Shown piece by piece: positions 1 to 11,742 of a DNA stretch of 64,000 bases. The stretch lies in the NCBI RefSeq assembly GCF_021347895.1, contig NC_067127.1, positions 14,108,984 through 14,172,983 on the forward strand, written 5' to 3'. Source of the DNA: Acanthochromis polyacanthus (taxonomy: Eukaryota > Chordata > Actinopteri > Pomacentridae). The translations under genes and the position numbers were made by a program. How positions within the stretch are numbered: the first letter of the stretch is position 1; each line of letters starts with the position of its first letter. The notes under the pieces were generated by a model that made no database searches, had not been told where the DNA came from, and saw only the letters and a list, made by a program, of their open reading frames with translations.

Positions 1-3000
1 AAACTAACAGCAGATTTCATCAGAATACATCCTCATTAAGCCAACCTCTTGTGTAAATAATGGAAGTACTCTGCCATAGTCGTCTTCAATTATTCCCACA
101 GTATATCTCTGGAGATGATTATATCATTATCTACTCTGTCAGTCAAAGCTGTACATCTAAAAAAGCGAAGATGTTGACGTCACATCCTCGCGCTGAACGT
201 ATAGCACTATGTAATTTGATCCCATGGGCCAAGAATGCACATTTGAGTTTAAGTACATGCATTATTGAAAAAGAAAGCACTTTGAATTGTACACTTGTAC
301 ACTGGAAATATGAATTCTGTTCAAAGCTATGTGGGAGTTAGCTTGTGAGGGTGAGCATCTGTATGGGAGTTTCAATACATTTTCACCCATAGATGTGCAT
401 TTTCTGATAACAATAAATGCAGCACTGTACTAACAGGGGGGGGGGGAAGATTTATAAAGACACAATTACCTTTTTTTCTGGACACTCTTTGTGTGTCTGC
501 AGTAAACTTGGAAGATGCCCCCCAGACCATCTTTTACTTGTTTTACTGACAAGCTTAAGGCAGATTCCCTTCATATCCCTCTCAATCATGTCATTTATTT
601 TTAATTCCAGAGGAGCAGAATCTGCTCAGAAATGCTGTTACATAGGCTATTTCTGAATGTTTTTTAATGAATAGAAAACATTTGGCCCTCTGGTTCAAAT
701 GTCAACATAGAGGATTTCTGATGTAGAGAAAATATATGCTTTGCTGTAATTTGGATCAATATCATTTCAGAGAATTGTTGAACTATTTCATAAAAGGACC
801 TGACCCTGAAGTCCTTTGCATAACATAAGGCAAAGACAATATAACAGGAAAAAAAGATGTTACTGACATCTCACATAATCAAATCTATTTGTTGATGTGG
901 GAACTTACAGACTAAGCTAACATACAACAGTAAATTCTTCTGCTATCTGGAGCTGAACATGCAAATATGTTGTTTTTATGCACAACTTCATGCCCTCTGG
1001 CTTGTGAATTGGTTGCTAATAGATTCTCCAGAGAGCTCCTGTAAACATGAAAAAAAAAAGTTTGTGGTGATTTGACTGTTTTTGAGAAAACATTTCACTC
1101 ATAACACCGCCTCAGTGCGCTGTGTTGCAAAAGAGCTACAAGATCCTAATAAATTGTCATGATACTCCCGAGCAGCGTGCGGAACTGCTTTACGGACGCT
1201 TTCAAGAATAATGAACCACTTGAGTTTGAACATTTCTGCAGGTTCCCAGTCGATTACCACACAAGGTATTAGCATTAATTTTGCAAAGAGGTTAATACAT
1301 GTTTAAATAGCAAGGGTGTGAATTAGCTGGGCTAAAAAAAACAGGGCTGAATATGTGTAGTCAGGGACTTCTACGAATTTTGTTTAATAGTTTAGCAGTA
1401 GCCAGATGGGGGGAAAAAATATAGCTGAGCAATGTGGAGGTGGCCACAGCGGCAAAGTGTTCTCTACCCTTTGTGAGTTGAAAATGTTCTTGAATGGAAG
1501 ACAGTTAAAACAGCATGAAAACACTTTTTCTGTCAGAACTTTTCTCATATCGGAGTAACACAAAGAGCAGTAAGAGTAAATGTGACTGCAGCCCACTGAC
1601 CAAAACCCATTGATGTTTCACTGATGGGGGAAAACACCATACTGCAGTCTGGTGGGATTGATAATTCTCAAAAAATAATATGTAGGCAGTTCTTCTGTTG
1701 GAATGCATCACTATCAAAACACCATCCGTGAGGGCATTTTATAAGGGTGGATCTAACGCAACCAGAGGGCAGGTTGGGCAGCTTTTCACAGCTCCTCTTA
1801 AAGACATCTTTAAACTGTGCAAAATGCATCATATAAATTTATTGCAAGTCACCTTGTACTAGTAAAACTTTGCAATCTGAATCAGAATATATGATGTCAA
1901 TGCATGTGAGACTGTACAAGGAATACAAAAGTTCATACATTTAATTCAAAAAAATGGCACAAAATGTGGATTGCACCAGTGTGGATCATGTCATGTTGTG
2001 TTCTGATAAGTTGGTGGGCAGACGTGGGTCACAGCACAGTCACAAGGTGAGAATTTGTTCTCAAATTTCTGTCAGAATATTAATGCAAGATATCACTGGT
2101 TGGTTGTCTAAGCTCAGGAAAGTCTGCCAAAAAGACAGATGTAACAGCATGATATAACCTGTGGGACTGCTGGCAATAGCTCAAATGAATCTCAGCCGCT
2201 GAAAATATATAATGCGCCATCTAAATTGAAAGAAAGCGATAGGGTCCTATTTCTGTTACTGCACAATGACAAGCACAAACAGCATTCTGACCTCGCTATT
2301 TTCCTGACCTTGAAATGGTTGGTATTTTGGTGGAAACCGGCTCTTAGACTCTGTGTTGAGAATAAATGTCTCCGAAACCACGTCTGCTCCTGGTGCCGCA
2401 TCAATCTGCTGCCACTTTGGTGATTTTATCAGCGAGAGCAAACTAAATACTCATGAGATGGAATAATGCTTAAAATATTTCAATTAATCCTTTCCCATTC
2501 AGCTGATGCATTCAAATTAAGATAAAAAAAAGGAACATTTAATGCAGTTAAAGCATGAATGTCAGCAATTCAATCTGCATTTATCGATAAATAAGTATTA
2601 TATATTGTATGAAAAGCCACTCTTTTATCTTATTAAATCCCTGCAACCATCTAAATGCAGCAGGACATGCATGTTTTTAAATCTGTGCCCTCTGATCTGA
2701 GAAATGCCACCAGAGTGCAGTCACATTACGCATAGCCATCTCCTGACGCAACCAGCACCAGGCTGCAACATGATAAGCACACACACCTCTACGCACAGCA
2801 GACCGGTTGCTTGTATGGTACTCTGTTGTTCATGCGGAAGACGTATAGATTACAGCAGCTCATCAATCCTGCGTGTCAGAAATCTAATGCATGCCAATTA
2901 GATTTCGGTCCGACTTGATCCCGACTTGCTTTGCAGTTGCAGTTTTTGGAGACAGGCACTGCAGTTGCTCTCAACCTGCATGACCTTAAAGCACATGATG

Positions 3001-3850
3001 GGAAATGTTTTACTTTCACCAGATCTAAGAACTGCTGGGTTTAGATGTTGGATCAGTGGTGCGGCATTTTATATAGACTTGAATTTTTGTTGTGAATTGG
3101 AAGGATTTAGATTTATTTTTTGATGTCAGATTTGGCAATGTGCAGGTTTTATGTGATATTAATTAATTAAATATAGTGCTCATAGAGTCAATCAGTCACA
3201 GTATTAGCTACTATATCTGGCCTACACATGACACACATGTGCTGATCTAATTCTCGAAGTATTTGAAAAACTTTTAGTAAGTGGGAGGATTGTTAAATAG
3301 CATCTGTGCAGTTAGTCTATATCTGACATATCAGTAACTATTGTTTTTTTGTCAATGTGTATTTAATTATTTATCCATATTTCAAACTTATTCAGTTTTA
3401 GAGTGACAGTTCCAGCAGTTAAGCTTGATTTATATACAGTGACACACTGGTATGATGACTGCTTTATGTAGTGTGGAAGGCAAACCATGAACATGAGGTC
3501 ACATATTGGCTTTTCTAAGGTGAGATGTTGTTCATCTCAAATGAGTCTATGGCTTTGTTTATATATTTCTTTTAGGGCAAGGGGCAATTTTCTTTTGATA
3601 CAGACAGAGTGTCTGGTCTAAACAGGGGAATAATCCTCATTACTGATAGAGTAAACAAGAAGTATAAGCCCAAATACTAAAAGTAGCTTCTTAATTCTAA
3701 TATAATGACATAGCAGCAGAAACATTATAATTGAGCGACTCGCCTCTTAAAGAATAGTGAGGATGAATTTCTGGTGGTTGTACTAGCACAAGTGCAGTGT
3801 GGCAAAACTGTGCAGTTTTTTTTTTAATTATTATTAAATAAGATTTGATT
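1..3850. other. intergenic DNA, no gene seen
   Basis: AT-rich, single-copy-looking DNA upstream of the neurexin gene. Every open frame is short (under about 95 codons), lacks recognisable domains and overlaps others in different frames, so none is called. There is an 11-base G run at 436-446. No mobile element was recognised. Confidence 0.6.
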
Positions 3851-3861
3851 GCTGACTCCGT

Positions 3862-4209
3862 GGGCTGCACAGTAACTCGGTGGTTAGCACCGTCACCTTG
3901 CACCTAAAAGATCCCCGGTTCATGCTCAGGCCTGGGTCAGGGATCTTTCTGCATGGACTTTGCATGTTCCTGTTCTCCAGGTATGCCAGCTTCCTCCCAC
4001 AGTCCAAAGACATGCCGCGGTTAATTGGTAATTCTAAATGGCCCATAAGTGTGAATGTGAGAGTGTTTCTTTGTTCCTGTGTGTAGTCGTACGATAGGCT
4101 GGTGACCTGTCCAGGCTGTGCCCTGCCTTCACCCTAAGTCAGCTGGGATAAGCTCCAGCTCCCCCAGGACCCTGATGAGAATTAAGCAGTGTGCAGATAA
4201 TAGATGAAT
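3862..4209 (+). mobile_element. tRNA-derived SINE, near full length, with target-site duplication
   Basis: This is a dispersed fish repeat with a tRNA-like head. An A-box-like stretch lies near 3872-3890 and a B-box-like stretch, ccggttcatgctc, near 3914. These are the internal RNA polymerase III promoter of tRNA-derived SINEs. The body contains the motifs seen in the other copies here: a 'cttcctcccacagtcc' block, a 'gacctgtccagg' block and an 'agctgggataagctcc' block. An 11-bp direct repeat, gctgactccgt, flanks it at 3851-3861 and 4210-4220, as expected for insertion by LINE machinery. The family is recognised from memory. The duplication is seen directly. Confidence 0.85.
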
Positions 4210-4220
4210 GCTGACTCCGT

Positions 4221-7200
4221 TTTATGTCTCAATAACCACTGAATTTGTAGTTATGGCTCTCTTCCCACTGAGATGATGACCTGGTCTTGTTAGCCTGAAA
4301 GAACTGGCTGGCGAGACTTGCCTGTAAGGACTTTGATAAGTGTCTCTGTAACAGTAAACTGAACTGTCCACTTTCTATCATCTTGGGTTTAAAGTTCCCT
4401 GACAGCACCCGCCTGGGGAGACTGTCCTCTGCCTGGCTAGGGAGTCCTGGAGCCTGCCTGTCTAGGTGTTGCTATGGTGATCAATTGGGGCCCTTTAACA
4501 AGTGCACTGCCAGAGTCTTTTCTACATTATGTCACTGGGAGTTAAGACTGGATGGAGGTATCGGCTTGGAATGCATAAGCTTGTTGCAGCAGGGAGCTGA
4601 GGGGAGGAGGTCTGGACTGATGCAGAGCTGTGTGCTGTCACTGAGGCTAAGCTAGCTGCTGGATGGCCAGTAAATCCTTCCAAATTGCAAAGTTGCCCAT
4701 TTACTGTTTTGTTTTCGACAAAACTGAAGTTTTGACGTGAGTCAGGACAATTTGAGACAAGAATTGGAGAGATTTTGGTGAAAACTGTAACACTGCCATT
4801 TAAATAACTTCATTATCATTTTTATTGTTATTACTTTCTACTATTATTGTAGAAATGAAAGAAAAATACACATTGAATGCTTCCGGCTATAGATTTCAGG
4901 TCCTGTGTGTTCACATTGCAACACTCTGCACTGTGTAGCCAATAATATGATTTCTTGGAGAAGCCATTCCTTTGTTTGTTTTGCTATTGCATCACTTTGA
5001 TTGGCACAGGAGCTTCAGAGCGATGACACCACTGACAGGACAGGCAGAAAGCATTGTTATTAATCATCACAATCTATGCTCACCTTTTCCTTGTCCTTTC
5101 ACTCTAAATGCTACACATATATGACCCAAGCAGGTGCACTTGGAGATGCCCATATCACCCACGTTGTGCAAATTAAATGGAAATAGAGCTCAGAGACAAA
5201 TAATTTTTACCATAAATGGAGGCTTGATATACCTCAGTAGATCCATTCACTCATATATTACCATCTATATACTCGCACAGCTATCCTTTTTTATTCATAG
5301 GTGAACTCTAATCTGTAAAATTTCAACGCAGAGAGTTTCTTCAAAAAAATTCCACAAACAAAGTCCCACCGTGCAGATGATAATGAAAATTTAATTTCAT
5401 TATTCGATTAGCGAATAAGCGGCACTTCTCGGACATTATTTAAATATCAGGAAATTAATCAATGACTTGATTTCATTTGCAGCGCTCATCAGCCATTGAT
5501 TTGTGCCTTAACAAGCATCAAGCCAGGTGAAATCAATTTAAGACTGTCATAATGATTGGTAATACCATTGAGGCATGATGACTCATGACTGAAAAGCAGC
5601 TAATCCTCATTTTCTTCCGCTGGAAGCCGAATGAAGCTCTACTCTAATTCTATTTTCAGTATAACTGACTTATTTTAGCATGTGCCTTGCATAGTGCTTT
5701 TTATCTTTTTTTTTTTTTTTTTTTTACACATTATTCATTATCTTACTTTCTACATTTCGTGATTGTTTCATCAGAATGAAGCCAGCTGTATTTTTATTTA
5801 TTTATTTATTTTACTACTGTCTCATTTGTTCACATCCAATGGACAGTACTGCATTTTTTTTTTGACATTTTATCATTTGACTTGAAAATAGCTGAATTAA
5901 AATTTTGGCTTAACCTTAACATTTATTTATTGAGGCAAGTTTCACTGAGAACCAGGCTCTCTACTTCTAAACTGTAGCAAGAATAACAGCAGGTAAAGGC
6001 AGAAGCATTTAATGCAATAACATAGTGCCTCAGATGCATTGAAAGCTGCATAAATCATAAACAATGACTTAAAATGCAGCGCTATAATGTACAGAATGGG
6101 AGCTTCAACTTCCCTGAGAGGAGTGATGTGCAAAAGATACAGTACCAATCCACAATTATCTCCATGTTACATTAAAAAGACTGTCTATTGCGCCTACATT
6201 TAAGAGGAGGGAACATCCGTCCAAAAATAACTCATGTTGCTGAGTTAGTTTTGTGTGCTGTCTGTGATATTGTTTTAGTGTAGCTATTCTCCAGTTTGTG
6301 GAAAAGTGTAGTGTAGCTTCCCTCAGGCACATTCCTTTTATCCTCATGTGGCATCATTAGCTCAATAGAAATCCCTTGTGTACAGCAGCGAGTGGAAGAC
6401 TGAGTTCAAGGGAGAAAGAGAAAGACCTTGCTGTCACTGTCCCAAAGCTGCTTATGGGGGAAAGACTTTCGATTTGACAGCTGTACAGAAAAGTCTTTAC
6501 TGAGGTGGCTGTTTAATACGGCACAGTCGCTGAGGCTGTTACATTACAATACAGTTTTCAAGAAATAAAGATCGTTGTGACATAGGTGATCCTGAAAAAT
6601 GTATCATGATTAGCAGTTTCTTTCCAGTCAAAATTAGTAATTATTGAACATTTTTACAATAAGAAGAAAGGAATTAAAACCACAAATGTGAGTCTTTGAT
6701 TTTTGATACATTTTCTCCTCACTATGGGTTTTTGGGAGCACACTGATGGGTAAAATGCATATTTATTCATTAGAAATAAGATTTTCAACACTATAAAGAG
6801 CATAAAAAGTGAAGGGCGCTGCATGATTTCTGAAGAAACTATATCAAATTAAAAGAATCGAAACTCAACACACAACATCTGCCGTTTGGTTGTCTCAGTA
6901 GGCAGAAATGGTCACGGCTAATTTAGATCCAGAATAAATAGCAACATTTTAATGTGAAAAAAAAACATTACTCTAGTAGTCTCACTCTGCCCACATTATT
7001 ATGCAAGAAATGCTGTTTGGAGTGACACAATTACAAAAATGAATGAGAAATTAAATTCACATGGTGCCAAAAAAGATAATAAATTGGCAGTCGTGATGTG
7101 TTTTGGCATCTGACAGGTTTTAGTGTGTTTGATTTTCCTGCAACGGACCATGTTTATGTCATTCACTGTAACTACGTAGTCTCCCAACTTTTCCATTAGA

Positions 7201-8570
7201 ACATTAAGGTGAAATGGCCACAAGACAAATACCATTCAAGGAAAATTTGAACCTTAGATCTAATTTCTCAGACTAAATCCTCAAACTGCTGTCATTTTCT
7301 GAAATTCCTACCAAATCAGCTTTCAATCTGCCAGAATAATCTCCTTCCAGTGTCGTTGGCAGAGGTGAGTTTCGTAATGTTTTAACAGTCTTAAATAGCT
7401 TTTTATCATTAGGCATATCTTATTTCACCACCGATTTGACAGAAATGTCTCAAAGTATTTTGATGTAAATGAAGATGAATTATTTACATTTTATACCTAA
7501 TTGGACATACATGGTTACCGTTCATAAAGACAGCGATGTCATTAGGGTATAGATTGATGTCCAGTGTGTACAAACGCCCAGGGATGTTTCCTAGTGCTGT
7601 CTCATTTTTTATTCCAGCACTTGATTTCTATTCGAGGTCTCAGGAGCTCTTCTACCTCCTCTGTGTTTTGATTTTCTGTTAATTAGCCTTGATCAAGTTC
7701 TCCCCTCATGCTCATGCTATATGTTGGTTAAATAAGCTGCTGTCATTTTGTTTTCCAATCATTCATACTATAGAATGTAGCATCCACCATTTCTAATCTA
7801 ATGATCACTTTGGATCACTGTTCTTGTTGTGATTTTATTTGCTTTCATTTTACCGTACAAACATCATTTGCACAGGCAATTTCATTCTTTTCTTTGGAAT
7901 ATCCTAAATGAGTGGTTTGATCAAGGGAATAAACTAGCATTGACATGTTATTTATGTTATTTACATGGTCTTTTTATATTTATATTGCATGAAATTCAAT
8001 TAAAATGTGGGAGACTTTAAAAAGTCCTCTAACACAAATTTCTTGCATTAAATTGCAAAATCAAAGAATTGAAATATAAAGTAAAAATTGCTGAAGGTCA
8101 AAATAGAAAATTGAGGTAAAATATTCAGCAAAAACACATGAATTAAGTGAAGCTAATAATAACACATCAAATTCAGGAATTAATTGACACTCAATGTATT
8201 AATCAAGAACGGCATTTGTAAAATGTACAGCTAATGTTACCACCAAAATGAGTTTCCTGAATGCACTCAGGGACATCAAATTAATAAGCTCTAGGGTATG
8301 TTGTAAATTTGTCCATGAGAATGAAGCAGCATATCCAACAGACTTTGCAAGCATGGAACCTGTCACTAAAACCTATCTACAGAACATGTTGGATATGTTC
8401 CACATCTCCGGGTGAGAAATAAAAGATAGACAAAATATCAACAATACACAAAACAAAGGTCTTAGCCATTGATACTCAGTTTGTGAATTAAAACTGAAAT
8501 GTGAGCTCATATAAAGGCCCAAATTCTTGTATTTATTGACTTTGTCAATACTAGTTATGTCAATAAACAC
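4221..8570. other. intergenic DNA, no gene seen
   Basis: No supportable coding region. It holds a 20-base T run at 5706-5725 and a short TTTA array around 5795-5811. The stretch 5370-5660 looks more complex than its surroundings and is listed separately as a candidate regulatory element. Confidence 0.55.
5370..5660. promoter_or_regulatory. candidate conserved non-coding element
   Basis: A repeat-free stretch with clustered AT-rich homeodomain-type cores (ATTA/TAAT at several sites) mixed with balanced-composition words. A short dyad lies at 5400-5418, with TTATTCG and CGAATAA around a 5-base spacer. This texture is common in enhancers conserved around developmental genes. The call is inference only, since no alignment was possible, and it could be neutral DNA. 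Confidence 0.25.
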
Positions 8571-8572
8571 AC

Positions 8573-9928
8573 TTAAAACCTGCTGCGCTTCAGTGTTCCG
8601 CCCGCGGAACACTTTGAGATCTGTATAAGCATTTCCTTAAATGTCTGAAGCTGCAAACGCCATTATACAAACACTACTTATACACACACCCATGGAAAGC
8701 TTAGATTCTCATGAATCCGCCGGTATAAACCACTTTCAGATGTGATTACCACAGCGGGTAATATAAACACATTTCTCCAACAAACAACAAAACATTTAAA
8801 GGGCACAGCTCACCTTTGGACGCTCTTTTACTGGTCAAAGATGAAAATAATCCACAAAAACCTGCCAGAATCCAAGCTTCGGCATCCAGACAAAACTACC
8901 ACGTATAGTATTTTGTCCAAAACATGTCTTGAAATAATCAAATAATCCACAAATAGCTCGGCTCCGTGCGCGAGAACGCTGCGCATGGTGGCGCTGCAAG
9001 TTTCATATTCACTGCATTTCTGTCCATATTTTTATTCAGCGTGCAGAGATCCATGCGGTCTTGCACTCAAAATGGCGACTGAAGTCTATCCTTTTGGTTT
9101 ACACCGCATTTCAACCAATGAAGTGACTCTCGCCTGCTTCCAAGGCCTAAACGGCCAACCGTAGCCGAGACTGACCGATCTGGACCTACCTCATTTCGTC
9201 AGTAAATTCTGAGCAAATCACGTCGGAGGAAACGTTTGACTGACAGGGCTTGTAGCCAATGAGCCTGCTGAATAGCAGGATATAAATAGAGCCTCTGCCA
9301 GCAGGGTTGTGTGACATTTCACACCTCTGCTCTGGCTGCAGCAGGAGCCTCTCTGTCTCCCTACCAGTCTCTCTGTCTGATCCACACTGGAGCTGCTCTG
9401 AAGTGCCTTTTTTGAGTTCTTTATGAGTTTTTGGAGTGAAAATAATGTGAAAACGGGCTGAAAAACAAACATATACCATTTTTGCCCAGGGTGTGCAGAG
9501 GGTGTACAGAGGGTGTCCAAAATTGACAGCGCCGGGCCATAGCTCTACAAATACATGTGTGAAACACTCATTTCTTGTAGTATTGCTCTGAAATTTTGAC
9601 CTGAACCATGTAAGACCCCAGGCTGTTGCCTTTTTGTGTTTTCAAGCTGTTACAGTGCTGCCACACTTATTTTCAGGTGTTTTATTAGGGAAGAAATTTA
9701 GGCGAAAATAAAATTCATCCTAATTCACTGTGTTCCAACATAAAATACTCTGTGCCAGTAACACCTAGAGTAATTCTGACTGCACTGGGTGAAAATTCAG
9801 GTTGTCAGCTTTCAAAGGAGACCCCAACCATGCATGTACTCCAAACAGTTCAAGAACAGCATTCAATTTACTTTCCCTACATCTTCAGTAGAAATTTCAG
9901 GCAAAAATTTACGGAAGCTTAACGGGTT
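8573..9928. repeat. CpG-rich block with TATA-like box; possible non-autonomous DNA element
   Basis: This block differs from its AT-rich surroundings. It begins near a perfect dyad at 8592-8613 (10-bp arms, agtgttccgc and gcggaacact). It is rich in CpG between about 8960 and 9240, has a tataaata box near 9281, and has a run of related words, 'gggtgtgcagag' then 'gggtgtacagag', near 9489-9512. TTAA words lie near both ends (8573-8576 and 9919-9922), which could suggest a piggyBac-type element. The end sequences match each other only weakly (aacctgctgcgcttc against aacccgttaagcttc, 10 of 15). It could instead be the promoter of an unannotated transcript. No coding frame is convincing. Confidence 0.35.
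9281..9288 (+). promoter_or_regulatory. TATA-like box in CpG-rich block
   Basis: A tataaata word lies just downstream of a short dyad (cctgct then agcagg, near 9266-9279) and upstream of a pyrimidine-rich stretch. This is a plausible RNA polymerase II start region, but no downstream gene is visible, so it may be the internal promoter of a mobile element. Confidence 0.3.
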
Positions 9929-10013
9929 GGTCTGGTGCTAGCTCTATTTAAAGAGCAACATTTTTTTTTAGGTTTGGCTACATTTAAAAGAAGTTTCAAA
10001 TCAAAAAGTGCTC

Positions 10014-10217
10014 CATCATTCTAGAATCGTGACCTATGACAATAATCCGGAACTTTGAGCTTTTGCATCATTCTAGAATTTTGACTGATGACATCAATCT
10101 AGAATATGGTGCTATGACATTATAGAATCCTGTCCTATGACAACATGCCAGGATAATGATATATGCCATCATTTTAGAATCTTCACCAATGACAACATTC
10201 TAAAATCTTGACCTTTG
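10014..10217 (+). repeat. diverged 26-bp minisatellite, eight units
   Basis: Eight tandem units of about 26 bp start at 10014, 10040, 10066, 10092, 10118 (23 bp), 10141, 10167 and 10193. Most units follow a pattern of ca-tcatt-ctagaat, then a variable stretch, then ctatga. The units differ at many positions, so the array is old. The period was counted by hand from the sequence. Confidence 0.8.
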
Positions 10218-10381
10218 TTAATGGCCTGTATGTGTACATGCTCATGTGCATGTGCGTGTGCGTGCGTGCATATTTTGTCTATGAATTTGAGTCAAGTGGG
10301 GTCGTGGATGGGCAATGATGCACCTGCATGTAGAAATGCAAGTTCATCTGCGACCAATCAGTAACATAACTTAAATATTTC

Positions 10382-10383
<2 letters not shown>

Positions 10384-10431
<48 letters not shown>

Positions 10432-10446
10432 TGTGTGTGTGTGTGC
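10384..10446 (+). repeat. GT dinucleotide microsatellite
   Basis: An almost pure (TG)n run of about 60 bases, with one interruption near 10431 and an imperfect extension to about 10466. The frame that reads through it on the minus strand is a repeat artefact. Confidence 0.97.
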
Positions 10447-11429
10447 ATGCGTGTGTCTATGTGTGTCATTGTGGATTCAGAGGTGTGTGATGTGGGTGTG
10501 TATTTTAGTCTACTGTGACAGTGATTTTTAACTGACGGGTCAAAAATGAAATCTTTGTACACTGTTGATTTACAACTTTGATGGAAATATAAACAAAGAC
10601 AATGTTTCACTTTTTCTAATGTTGGGGAAAAATCATCGAATTTCAAGTTGATAAAAGGTCATTCCATGCTACTAAATAGTGGTTGGGTCATTTTTGGCCT
10701 GAAGACAACATAAGGGTATACGACATTTAACATTTCTGACTATCTTTTCCTTCAGAGAAGTGGTCAGAAACATTGAATCAATGCCAAACATTTTGACCTA
10801 CATAAACGCTGTTTCTGTATTTTTCTTTTTGGCTTCTCCTTAATTCTTTTTTTAAATGTATGTTTCCAAAAAAGTAAATCCCTATCTCTGTCACTGGAAA
10901 ACTAATTTATGAAGTATGAAGTGTGTTGTATTAAAAACAAATAAAAAACAAATAGCCATATCCTCTTATGCAGACAGTCTGAATGGTATTCATGCTATTT
11001 GAATAAAAATAAATAACTTAATAACATTCAAAAGACATTTCAAATCGTCACGTGTGCACATATTCAAATAATTTGACACATCATCTTGAACAATGAATGT
11101 CAGACCTCCTATTCATCACATTTTCTTTTCAAAAGAACCACCATCTTAACGTTTACTGACATCCTACTGGTTTGACTTTTAAGGCCTGAGTATGAATAAA
11201 ACCTGAGAGATGAAAGCATTTTGCAGGTTATGGGGCTTTATATGAAGGACAGCTTCCTTGGCAATGGCACTGTGGTGCTGCATAATGGTTGAAATTTTAA
11301 AAAATGATAATATTGGCAAACTTACTCTCTGTAGCAGAAGGGTCAAGGAAGAACCATCTGACATGTTTTCACTCCAAAGAAGGAACCCTCACTTCATGTC
11401 AACATATCCAGCATTTGACTCAGTCGTCT
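10447..11429. other. intergenic DNA, no gene seen
   Basis: AT-rich sequence between the GT microsatellite and the hAT-like relic. No coding or repeat feature could be supported. Confidence 0.55.
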
Positions 11430-11742
11430 TGAACATTTGCAGAGTACTTCCCAGAGGACCCACAACACAGAACCTTTTGGATTTCTGGACTCTTTCTCAC
11501 TGGACTCTGCTTCAGAAGACGTGGCTCTGTCCACTGTGTTGGAAAATGAACTAATGGAACTATCAGCCTCCAGCAGCTTGAAGCTTCAGTTCACACAACT
11601 CAATACTGGCTGCCAGTCAAAACCCCTCTCTATTAAAATGGGAAATCAAATTTCCGTCGCCTATTTCTGTGATTCAGGGTCTTTCCATAGTGTTGAAGAC
11701 TTTCTCGATGCTTACAATCACTTCAGTCGAACTCAGTTATGA
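11430..11742 (+). pseudogene. hAT/ZBED-like transposase C-terminal relic
   Basis: A 101-codon open frame (11437-11742) contains a segment beginning ASEDVALSTVLENELMELSA and continuing with SSSLKLQF. It resembles the C-terminal region of hAT-derived ZBED/SCAND3/FAM200-type proteins, just before their dimerisation domain. A second frame just upstream (around 11440-11475) carries an EYFPEDP-like start of the same region, so at least one frameshift separates them. The usual downstream LPF-TTYLCESGFS block is only vaguely matched (AYFCDSGSFHS). I read this as a decayed transposase or retrocopy fragment, not a working gene. The family assignment is from memory of the motif. Confidence 0.45.

Noticed and set aside
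10380..10646. Open frame ending in a Thr-His repeat
   Set aside because: Produced by the GT microsatellite read on the minus strand.
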